In this document: positions 1 through 5,625 of the stretch, in pieces | How the letters are laid out: every line of letters begins with the position of its first letter | How positions within the stretch are numbered: position 1 is the first letter of the stretch | From: Spirochaetaceae bacterium | GTDB taxonomy: Bacteria > Spirochaetota > Spirochaetia > Treponematales > Breznakiellaceae | Direction of reading: 5' to 3' | Assembly (NCBI GenBank): GCA_031255315.1 | Contig: JAIRSS010000086.1 | Location: forward strand, 1 to 6,274 | DNA length: 6,274 nucleotides | Notes under the pieces: generated by a model | The model's input: the letters and a program-made list of their open reading frames with translations, nothing else | What the model was told of the DNA's origin: nothing | The model's database searches: none | Translations under genes and position numbers: made by a program

Positions 1-302
1 TACCCTTCCATGGCCCGGACCGCAAGCTGGGCCTTATCGTAGTAGGACTGGTTGGAAATTTCCCCGTTTATCTTGCCGTAGTTCTCGTCCTTGATCGAAC
101 CGTCCTTCTGCCGGGTAAGGAAGCCGCAGTCCGCGATCTTCCCCCCCGCGATGGTAATGGTTACTTCCCCAAAGGCGCCGTCGTCGTCGGGGCCGCTCCT
201 GCCGGGATAGATCCCGTCCTTATATCCCCGCGCTCCGCAGCCGGGAAGCAGCGTCACCGTCAATAACAAGAGCCCAAAAACGTACAATCGCTCCTTGCCC
301 AT
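1..302 (-). CDS. FMN-binding domain lipoprotein (3' end outside window)
   Basis: Partial gene, not in a standard length class because it runs off the left edge after 100 codons. Translation gives a basic start (MGKER), a hydrophobic stretch at residues 6-20 and a cysteine in LLPGC at residue 22, which fits a lipoprotein signal with a loose lipobox (Pro at -2 is unusual). From residue 27 (YKDGIYPG) it resembles the start of an FMN-binding domain (PF04205; PplA-like): GAFGEVTITI at 42-51, GGKIADC at 53-59 and YYDKAQLAV at 87-95. The SGAT-type motif, to which a flavin transferase (ApbE/FmnB) attaches FMN, should lie beyond the window and was not seen. Start 302 was chosen because AGGAGG lies 9 nt upstream. 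An in-frame ATG at 320 overlaps the ATPase stop as ATGA and would add six residues (MRRKTL). As the last visible gene of the iron operon it probably carries electrons outside the cytoplasmic membrane; this role is inferred. Confidence 0.85.
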   Translation of the reverse strand, partial: MGKERLYVFGLLLLTVTLLPGCGARGYKDGIYPGRSGPDDDGAFGEVTITIAGGKIADCGFLTRQKDGSIKDENYGKINGEISNQSYYDKAQLAVRAMEG

Positions 303-311
303 AAGCGTCTT

Positions 312-317
312 CCTCCT
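312..317 (-). promoter_or_regulatory. Strong Shine-Dalgarno site for the FMN lipoprotein
   Basis: AGGAGG on the minus strand, 9 nt before the ATG at 302. It directly follows the alternative ATG at 320-318, so it favours 302 as the main start. No comparable site precedes 320, where only translational coupling through the ATGA overlap would explain initiation. Confidence 0.75.
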
Positions 318-1021
318 CATCCGGGATCCCGGGTTTCCTTTAGGCCCTTGCCGGGGGGGGCGTGGTTTTCGACAATCCGGGCTATCCGTCCGTGTTCCAG
401 TACCACGGTTCGTTCCGCGTCCTCCGCTACTTCCGGGTCGTGGGTTACCACGATGATGGTACTGCCTTCGGCATGGAGTTGCTTGAAAATGTCGATGACG
501 ATCTGCTCGTTGGCCTCGTCCAGGTTTCCCGTGGGTTCGTCCGCCAGGATCAGCATGGGGTAGTTGATAAGGGCCCGGGCTATACAGACCCGCTGCTGCT
601 CCCCCCCGGAAAGCTGGCTGGGAAGGTGCCGGGCCCGGGAAGACAGGCCCACCCGGTCCAGGGCTTCCAGGGCTTCTTTCTCGTCGGGTATACTGTGGTA
701 GTATTGGGCCACCATCACGTTTTCCAGGGCGGTAAGATAATTCACCAGGTGGAACTGCTGGAAGATAAGGCCGATCTTATCCCGCCGGATAGTCGTCAGG
801 TTCCGCTCGCTCTCCCTGGAAATATTCACGCCGTCCAGAATCACCGCTCCCGCCGAAGGCTTATCCATACAGCCGATGATGTTCATCATCGTGGTTTTCC
901 CCGACCCGGAAGGCCCCATGATAGCAAGCCATTCCCCCTGCTTCACCGTCAGATTGATGTTTTGCAGGGCCTTGAGCTGCCCGTAGAATTTAGAAATATC
1001 TTTTAATTCCAGTAAATCCAT
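317..1021 (-). CDS. ABC transporter ATP-binding protein, LolD/MacB type
   Basis: A 234-residue cytoplasmic ATPase with all nucleotide-binding motifs intact: Walker A GPSGSGKT at 36-43, Q-loop Gln near 88, signature LSGGEQQR at 137-144, Walker B LILADEP at 157-163 and switch His194 in VTHD. The stretch [13 protein letters not shown] (90-102) is typical of the LolD/MacB/FtsE branch, which pairs with FtsX-like permeases. It should energise the two permeases encoded just upstream and is the counterpart of Cj1663 in the Campylobacter iron locus. The reading frame opens further to a GTG at 1036 and an ATG at 1033, but only the ATG at 1021 has a site (GGAG, 6 nt spacer), so 1021 was chosen. The C-terminal tail after about residue 217 is low in complexity and is coded across a run of eight C. 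The stop overlaps a possible start of the next gene. The ATPase class is certain; the transported substrate cannot be read from it. Confidence 0.96.
   Translation of the reverse strand: MDLLELKDISKFYGQLKALQNINLTVKQGEWLAIMGPSGSGKTTMMNIIGCMDKPSAGAVILDGVNISRESERNLTTIRRDKIGLIFQQFHLVNYLTALENVMVAQYYHSIPDEKEALEALDRVGLSSRARHLPSQLSGGEQQRVCIARALINYPMLILADEPTGNLDEANEQIVIDIFKQLHAEGSTIIVVTHDPEVAEDAERTVVLEHGRIARIVENHAPPGKGLKETRDPG
353..360 (-). repeat. C8 homopolymer in the ATPase 3' end
   Basis: Eight consecutive C on the coding strand, read as GCC CCC CCC (Ala-Pro-Pro near residues 221-223). The tract has the form C_CCC_CCC. A -1 slip here would leave the ATPase frame and enter the frame of the following lipoprotein, which is open from this tract through the ATGs at 320 and 302. 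Slippage itself is not shown. Confidence 0.5.
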
Positions 1022-1027
1022 CCTACA

Positions 1028-1031
1028 CTCC
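1028..1031 (-). promoter_or_regulatory. Ribosome binding site deciding the ATPase start
   Basis: GGAG on the minus strand with a 6-nt spacer to the ATG at 1021. The other in-frame candidates (GTG 1036, ATG 1033) follow a T-rich stretch without a Shine-Dalgarno match. The site lies in the 61-nt gap after permease 2, in which no convincing promoter or terminator was seen; a short CAGCC/GGCTG inverted repeat sits at its upstream end (1070-1081). Confidence 0.6.
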
Positions 1032-1082
1032 ATCACAAAAATATGAACGCATTTCCCGTACCGCGCCCGCAGCCAAGGCTGT

Positions 1083-2231
1083 TCACTCTCCCCTCAGAAC
1101 AATCGCCGGGTCTACTTCGGCGGCGTTCCGCACCGGGATGATACAGGCGGCGCCGGTGATGGCCACCGAAGCCAGCACGGTAACCGGAAGGAGCAGGGGC
1201 AAAAAGGTTACGGACCGGTTAAACACGTTAAGGGCCACCGCCTGGGCGAAGACAAACCCGAAGACCGCCCCCAAAAGCCCCCCCAGGCCGCCCAGGAAGA
1301 TTCCCTCTCCCAGGAATTCCGCCGCCAGGCTGCGCTTGGCCGCTCCCAGGGCTTTCCGCAGGCCTATCTCCTTACGGCGTTCCGTTACCACCGCCATCAT
1401 GGTGGTGGCCACGCAGATCATAATGAGCAGAAGGACGATCACGGTTACCAGGTACACCAGGGACTGGAGCTTCGTGAGGACCGCCCCCTCCGATTCGGTA
1501 ACCCGCTTCACCAGCCGGGGGCTTACGCCGCCCACCTCCGCGCCTATCTGTTGGGCGAGGGCTTCCAGGGTTTCCGTGGGAGCGGAGACGCTGCACTCCA
1601 CCACGTCAATGCTTCCCGCCTCCCCGATCAGGGCCTCAAAATCTTCCAGCGCCATGAAGATGAAAGCTTCCTCGGTCCCGCCTGACTGCATGACCCCTGA
1701 AACCACGAAGTCCCGGCTGAAGGGCGCCCCGGAAGGGCTGGTTCCCTTGATGGTAAACCCGCTTCCGGGCAAGAGCCGGATCATATCCGCCACTTCCTGC
1801 CCGATAAGGGCTTCGCCGGGATCCTCCGGCCAGCGGCCCGACACAAACCAGTAGGGGCTGGTTTTCCGGGCCTCCTCCAGCCGGGTCCCGGCGGCCATGA
1901 AGGGTTGTTCGTTGATCTTCACCATGCGGTACCGGTAGGGCGCGGCCCCGATGAGGTCCGCGGCGGGAAGATAGCGCAGGAGGCTGTCCAGAGCCGCCTG
2001 GACGGTCCGGCTTTCCATAACCGCCTCGCTCCCCCCGGGGAGTATCACGAAATTCGTCCCGTAGGACCGGAATTCCTGGCCCATCTGACGGGGGATGTCG
2101 TAATAGATCGTGATAAGCCCCGACAGGATAGTCGCCCCGACCGCCACCGCCAAAAGGGCCACGATCATCCGGGAACGGCGGCGGAGCAGAGAGCTTACCA
2201 CCATCTTCATATAAAAGCGCTGTCTGTTCAT
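1083..2231 (-). CDS. ABC transporter permease 2, MacB/FtsX family
   Basis: A 382-residue inner-membrane permease with the MacB/LolC fold: one N-terminal membrane segment at about 22-43, a periplasmic domain of some 200 residues (about 50-255), then three membrane segments at about 256-281, 309-333 and 345-366. The cytoplasmic coupling helix ERRKEIGLRKALGA (284-297) and the terminal motif VDPAIVLRGE are typical of FtsX-like permeases. It shares YGxN (57-60), GRW (132-134) and ESEGA (246-250) with permease 1, so the two are likely paralogues forming a heterodimer. It starts 6 nt after the permease 1 stop, with a weak AGG-containing site formed by the end of that gene, which suggests translational coupling. 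In the iron locus it corresponds to one of Cj1661/Cj1662. Such permeases usually drive periplasmic movements or export, not import, so its exact role in iron uptake is unknown. Confidence 0.92.
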   Translation of the reverse strand: MNRQRFYMKMVVSSLLRRRSRMIVALLAVAVGATILSGLITIYYDIPRQMGQEFRSYGTNFVILPGGSEAVMESRTVQAALDSLLRYLPAADLIGAAPYRYRMVKINEQPFMAAGTRLEEARKTSPYWFVSGRWPEDPGEALIGQEVADMIRLLPGSGFTIKGTSPSGAPFSRDFVVSGVMQSGGTEEAFIFMALEDFEALIGEAGSIDVVECSVSAPTETLEALAQQIGAEVGGVSPRLVKRVTESEGAVLTKLQSLVYLVTVIVLLLIMICVATTMMAVVTERRKEIGLRKALGAAKRSLAAEFLGEGIFLGGLGGLLGAVFGFVFAQAVALNVFNRSVTFLPLLLPVTVLASVAITGAACIIPVRNAAEVDPAIVLRGE

Positions 2232-2237
2232 GCCCGC

Positions 2238-3554
2238 TTACCTGCCATGAAGCACCTCCGCCGGGCGAAGGGAAAGGAGGAGCCGTATTGACGGGACGCT
2301 TCCCGCCATGGTTACCAGGAACACCAGCACCGCCACGAGGGGGATCACCATGGGTTTGATGTCGATGGCGGCGCCAAAGACCGATTGCCCGATTATCTGG
2401 GCAAACCCCAGGCCGGCGAAATAACCGGCCGTCCCGCCCAGAATGCCGGTGATGAGGATCTCCGCCAGAACCAGGGCGGAGATTGGGGCCTCGCAAGCCC
2501 CCACCGCCTTGAGCAGCCCTATCTCTGCGGCCCGTTCCATCACGCTGGCGGTAACCAGGTTGGATATACCCAGGGCGGAACCGGCCAAGCTCAAGATAGT
2601 GATGAGGAGCATGAGGAGCTGGGTCTTTTCCAGGATGGCCCCTTCAGACTCCGCCACCTGCCGGACGGGTTTGGAAACCGCGTCAGTTATCACTTCATCA
2701 ATCTGATAACAGATGGCGCTCACGTATGCAGTGCAATACCAGGTTTCCCATTCCTTGATGGAAAGGGTCCCGGGGTCCTGAGCCGCCCGGCGGGAAAGCT
2801 CGTTGTCCGGGGTGGTAAGGGCGCTCACCTCCACCCGGCTCACCAGACCCGGCCTGGCCGCCAATTCCTGAACGCTTGCCAGAGGAAGGTAAAAATCCTC
2901 ATCCTCATCGCCGCCGGCGCTGAAGATCCCGGCCACGGTAAATTCCCGGCCTTCCGTCCCGGCCTGGAACGCAGCAGTTTGTACGGCCGTTTGGAAATCC
3001 ACCGTATCCCCCAGATCAAGGCCGTACTTCGCCGCCGCCGCCTCTCCAACCATGACCGCCCCGGCGTCGTTGTCGGAGAGCCACCGGCCCCGCACATCCC
3101 ACCAGCTTTTCAGGTTCCGCATCCCCGTATCCAGGGATTCGCCCGTGGGCAGTTCCAAATGATGGTTGAACCAGGTTCCCGCCAGTTTTACCTCCCCGCC
3201 GCCGGGGGCCGAAACAAGACGGGCCCGGACGTTCAGGTACGGGGCGAAATCGACGATATTGAAGGCCCAAAAGATGGTTTTGATGTTCCCCAGTTCCGCC
3301 TCATTGAGATACTTATCCGACACCCCGGAGCCTTCGCTTACCCCGTAAAGGTCGTCCAACAGCGAGGCCCCCCGGGGAAGGACGTTGATATTCGCCCCGT
3401 AGGTTTTCAGTTCCTGATTTACCTTATCCCCCACATCGAGCATCACGTTCAGCATGGCCGTCGCCAGGGACGCGCCCAGGGCGATAGTGAAGGCCACCAT
3501 AAGCATCTTCCCCTTTTGTCTGAAAAGGGCCCCCCTAACCATTCTCCAAAACAT
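2238..3554 (-). CDS. ABC transporter permease 1, MacB/FtsX family
   Basis: A 438-residue inner-membrane permease of the same fold as its neighbour. Membrane segments are at about 17-39, 312-334, 360-384 and 402-424, with a large periplasmic domain (about 40-310) that is some 60 residues longer than in permease 2. Family features are the coupling helix RAAEIGLLKAVGA (341-353) and the C-terminal motif RPAEVLHGR. The YGAN (52-55) and ESEGA (302-306) motifs flank the periplasmic domain. Unusual details are a His pair in GTWFNHH (131-132) and two cysteines, C274 and C282, in an aromatic-rich segment just before the ESEGA motif; these could be redox or metal contacts, but that is speculation. AGGAG lies 9 nt before the ATG at 3554 and overlaps the upstream stop codon, so translation is likely coupled to the DUF2318 gene, which ends 12 nt away. 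It probably pairs with permease 2 and the ATPase. Confidence 0.92.
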   Translation of the reverse strand: MFWRMVRGALFRQKGKMLMVAFTIALGASLATAMLNVMLDVGDKVNQELKTYGANINVLPRGASLLDDLYGVSEGSGVSDKYLNEAELGNIKTIFWAFNIVDFAPYLNVRARLVSAPGGGEVKLAGTWFNHHLELPTGESLDTGMRNLKSWWDVRGRWLSDNDAGAVMVGEAAAAKYGLDLGDTVDFQTAVQTAAFQAGTEGREFTVAGIFSAGGDEDEDFYLPLASVQELAARPGLVSRVEVSALTTPDNELSRRAAQDPGTLSIKEWETWYCTAYVSAICYQIDEVITDAVSKPVRQVAESEGAILEKTQLLMLLITILSLAGSALGISNLVTASVMERAAEIGLLKAVGACEAPISALVLAEILITGILGGTAGYFAGLGFAQIIGQSVFGAAIDIKPMVIPLVAVLVFLVTMAGSVPSIRLLLSLRPAEVLHGR

Positions 3555-3566
3555 GGCCGTTCTCTC

Positions 3567-4856
3567 CTATTTAAATCTGTTTTTTTCGTTTTCCAGATTA
3601 ATTGTTTCTATCACCATAGACCCGCTCCGCAGGGCGTAGGCCAGGGGGACGGGATTGCACCCCCCCGGGAAGCCGATAGTGGAGATGTTCATCACCACAT
3701 CGCAGAGCCGGCAGATGACCTGGTTTTTCCGTTCATAATACCCGGTGGCGCCGCAGATATCGCAAGCGTCAAGGCCCACTCCATAGGCCGCCGCGTTTTT
3801 TTTAATGACGATAAAGCGCACCTCCGTGTTATCCGATGTGATATACGCAAACCGGTGGAGATGGCCGTCTTCTATCTGGGTGATGGGGATAAGAATTTCC
3901 TCCCCCGCCAGCGTCATGGGTTCCGCGGGCGAAAGCTCAACCCCCCGCTGGCTGTACTCCTTGACGACCGTGAGGGTCAAGACCGAAATGACAAAGCCCG
4001 CGGTTACAACGGCGCACCAGCGCCGGTTCATCCTGCGGACGGCGCGGATTTTCCGGCCCTCGGCGGGATTTTTTCCCGGGGGCGCCTTTTTCAGGGCTGA
4101 ACTGAACACGGCGAGGGGGAGCAGGAAACTCATCCCCATCAAGACGTAAAGAAAAACGATGTTATTATTAACCGCCGCCACAATAAGCCTGAAGATCCAG
4201 CGGATCATGGGAATGATGCGCCGGGCCAGGAGGAACTGTACGATGACGATTCCCTGGTTGCAGATATTAACCAGGAGGGCGATGGTAAGGAGGACTTTAA
4301 CAAACCTGAGGGAGGCGGCCTTTCCGGTTTTATACACGGCAAGACTGGAGAGGACGACCGTCAGCAATCCCCCGGTAAACCCGATGAGCTTAAACAGAAA
4401 ATCGGTACTGAATACGCTTTGTCCGGCTAAGACAAATTCGGTAGGATACAGAAAAATAACCGGCAGGGCGTAAAACAACAGCGCCCCCATGAGAAGGCCG
4501 CCTGCATAATCAGGAACGGCCTGGGCCGCGGTCCGGGCGAAGGCGGGCTGTTTTCGCAAACCGGGCAGTTTGCCGGGAAACTTCCGCGCCCCTCCCCAAA
4601 GAACAAAAATAAAGAAGATTCCACATACAATGGCGAAGGATAAAATCCACAGATTGAAAAATCCCCGGCTGATAAGGGCGGTGGTCCGCCGGAGCACCGC
4701 AACAATAAGGGCCGCTCCCGTACCGGCGGCGCAGCCCCACAGGGCCAGGCGCTTCCGGCGTTTACCGCCTTCTTTATCCGCCGCCGCCCATAACAGCGCG
4801 GTCAGTATCCCGGTGGCCAGTAAATTCTCCACCACCTGGATGAGGTATCTCAGCAT
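3567..4856 (-). CDS. Membrane protein with C-terminal Cys-rich FtrD-like (DUF2318) domain
   Basis: A 429-residue polytopic protein. About eight membrane segments are visible (near 9-25, 38-55, 66-88, 119-137, 155-175, 183-210, 220-252 and 282-299), followed by a C-terminal domain (300-429) predicted to face the periplasm. That domain holds GHLHRF (331-336) and the cysteine pattern CDIC (365-368), CRLC (382-385) and GGCNPVPL (398-405; Cys400), which is the signature of the DUF2318/FtrD family, annotated as Fe-S-containing. It corresponds to Cj1660 and to FtrD of the Bordetella/Brucella Ftr systems, where it is thought to accept or donate electrons during iron uptake. It lies between the P19 gene and the permeases, as in Campylobacter. 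The start at 4856 has a GAGG-type site 6 nt upstream. A run of eight A codes for Lys352-Lys353, just ahead of the cysteine cluster. Family assignment is firm; the cofactor and the electron partner are inferred. Confidence 0.92.
   Translation of the reverse strand: MLRYLIQVVENLLATGILTALLWAAADKEGGKRRKRLALWGCAAGTGAALIVAVLRRTTALISRGFFNLWILSFAIVCGIFFIFVLWGGARKFPGKLPGLRKQPAFARTAAQAVPDYAGGLLMGALLFYALPVIFLYPTEFVLAGQSVFSTDFLFKLIGFTGGLLTVVLSSLAVYKTGKAASLRFVKVLLTIALLVNICNQGIVIVQFLLARRIIPMIRWIFRLIVAAVNNNIVFLYVLMGMSFLLPLAVFSSALKKAPPGKNPAEGRKIRAVRRMNRRWCAVVTAGFVISVLTLTVVKEYSQRGVELSPAEPMTLAGEEILIPITQIEDGHLHRFAYITSDNTEVRFIVIKKNAAAYGVGLDACDICGATGYYERKNQVICRLCDVVMNISTIGFPGGCNPVPLAYALRSGSMVIETINLENEKNRFK
3796..3803 (-). 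repeat. A8 homopolymer before the cysteine cluster
   Basis: Eight consecutive A on the coding strand, read ATT AAA AAA AAC (Ile-Lys-Lys-Asn, residues 351-354 of the DUF2318 protein). In frame it forms A_AAA_AAC, a classic slippery heptamer. A -1 shift would reach TGA after about eight further codons and remove the CxxC motifs. No evidence of use can be seen. Confidence 0.5.
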
Positions 4857-4890
4857 GGTTCCCCTCTCTTGTGTAACCCGCTGTACGCCG

Positions 4891-4930
4891 GAAAAACCAA
4901 CCGCCGGGCCGCCGGGCGGCCTGACGGTTG
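4891..4930 (-). terminator. Possible attenuator/partial terminator hairpin between P19 and DUF2318 genes
   Basis: On the minus strand, CAACCG (4930-4925) pairs with CGGTTG (4903-4898), and inside it GGCCGC (4921-4916) pairs with GCGGCC (4912-4907) around a 3-nt loop; a 3x3 internal loop separates the two stems. GG and then five T (4896-4892) follow, 36 nt before the DUF2318 start. This resembles an intrinsic terminator with a short, slightly displaced T tract, or an RNA-stabilising element 3' of the P19 message. No promoter was recognised after it, so read-through is presumably needed for the downstream genes. Confidence 0.45.
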
Positions 4931-4952
4931 TACGTACGCACGGGTCAGTATT

Positions 4953-5546
4953 CTACCAGGCCGGACCTGCGTAGTCTACCGTCCACACCGCCTCCAGAGG
5001 AGCGCCCCAGAATCTGCCGGGAACGCCGGTTTCCTGATCCACATGGAGTACATACCCCTGGGCTTCGGGGTTCTGGATAAGGAACCGCACCGTGTAGGAT
5101 CCCGGACCGCCGGAGCCGGGCAGTTTGATGTTAGCGCCATAGTGGGGGCCGTCGCTGGCGTTCATGGGCATGAAAGTCCCCTCAACACTTTCGCCGGTTG
5201 ACCGGATAATCTCGTACCGGACTGTCAGGTACGGCACAAAGTCCCCTACCCCAAAACCAAGACCGTTTTCCCCGGCGGAAATGTCCGCTTCCATGTGCAT
5301 GTCCGACTGGGATGCGGGAAGCCCCGCATCGGCGGGGAGCATATCTACCGGCTGGAAATACACCCCCGCTACATTAAGGGGCCCTAATTCAAAGTCGTCC
5401 CCTAAAGGGAATTCCTCAAACCCAGCCTCTTCGCCAGGGTTTACCATACTGGCGGGCCTGGTTCCGCCACCCTGCGCCCCGCCGGCAAAAGCGAAGGAAA
5501 CGCAAAACGCAGTCAAAAGAAGTACCATCAGTGTTTTGATTTTCAT
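4953..5546 (-). CDS. Periplasmic iron-binding protein, P19/Tp34 (Tpd) family
   Basis: A 197-residue exported protein. Residues 1-21 form a Sec signal (MKIK, hydrophobic core, AFA) with probable signal peptidase I cleavage before GGAQGGG. The mature part has the family's conserved blocks: VYFQPVDM (62-69), MHMEADI (83-89), VPYLTVRYEI (104-113), FMPMNASDGPHYGANIKL (125-142), and VLHVDQETGV (166-175). His84, Glu86, Met126/Met128, His135 and His168 are the expected metal-site candidates from C. jejuni P19, E. coli FetP and T. pallidum Tp34, which bind copper or zinc and iron at a dimer interface. The protein should capture periplasmic iron and pass it to FTR1, whose gene ends 79 nt upstream. The start at 5546 follows AAGGAG with a 7-nt spacer. 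Tp34 itself is a lipoprotein; here the only N-terminal Cys (15) lies inside the hydrophobic core after Phe, so a soluble form is more likely. Family assignment is very secure. Confidence 0.96.
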   Translation of the reverse strand: MKIKTLMVLLLTAFCVSFAFAGGAQGGGTRPASMVNPGEEAGFEEFPLGDDFELGPLNVAGVYFQPVDMLPADAGLPASQSDMHMEADISAGENGLGFGVGDFVPYLTVRYEIIRSTGESVEGTFMPMNASDGPHYGANIKLPGSGGPGSYTVRFLIQNPEAQGYVLHVDQETGVPGRFWGAPLEAVWTVDYAGPAW

Positions 5547-5553
5547 AGTACTA

Positions 5554-5559
5554 CTCCTT
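5554..5559 (-). promoter_or_regulatory. Strong ribosome binding site of the P19 gene
   Basis: AAGGAG on the minus strand, 7 nt before the ATG at 5546. It is one of the strongest sites in the window and fits the need to make the periplasmic protein in excess over the membrane parts. The rest of the 79-nt gap up to the FTR1 stop shows no convincing promoter. Confidence 0.75.
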
Positions 5560-5625
5560 ATAAAAAATTCTCATGACCCAACGGCCAGAGTTAATGCCTA
5601 TAAAACTACCGGGGCCCGCGCTCCC

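Noticed and set aside
601..607. Other 7-base G/C runs (601-607, 141-147, 3660-3666) as contingency tracts.
   Set aside because: Each is a Gly-Gly pair coded GGG GGG next to a G or C in conserved protein motifs, so codon choice explains them well enough.
362..1006. A 214-codon plus-strand frame opposite the ATPase.
   Set aside because: The ATPase has all its catalytic motifs on the other strand, and this frame has no sensible start context or domain.
1070..1081. CAGCC/GGCTG inverted repeat at the end of permease 2.
   Set aside because: The stem is only about 4-5 bp with a tiny loop and no T tract close behind it, too weak to call a terminator.
1636..2496. A 286-codon minus-strand frame spanning the junction of the two permeases.
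   Set aside because: It overlaps both permeases in another frame, and its Gly/Pro/Arg-rich translation is typical of a shadow frame.
2385..4100. A 571-codon open frame on the plus strand opposite permease 1 and the DUF2318 gene.
   Set aside because: It runs antisense across two well-supported genes and their junction, its translation shows no recognisable domain, and such open antisense frames are common opposite GC-rich coding sequence.
4930..4937. GTACGTAC palindrome after the P19 stop.
   Set aside because: A single 8-bp palindrome is not enough to claim an operator, and no partner site or promoter is near.
5547..5625. Possible internal promoter before P19 (TTGGGT and a TATA-like stretch).
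   Set aside because: The spacing between the two elements is too short, and the AT-rich part is explained by the leader in front of the ribosome binding site.
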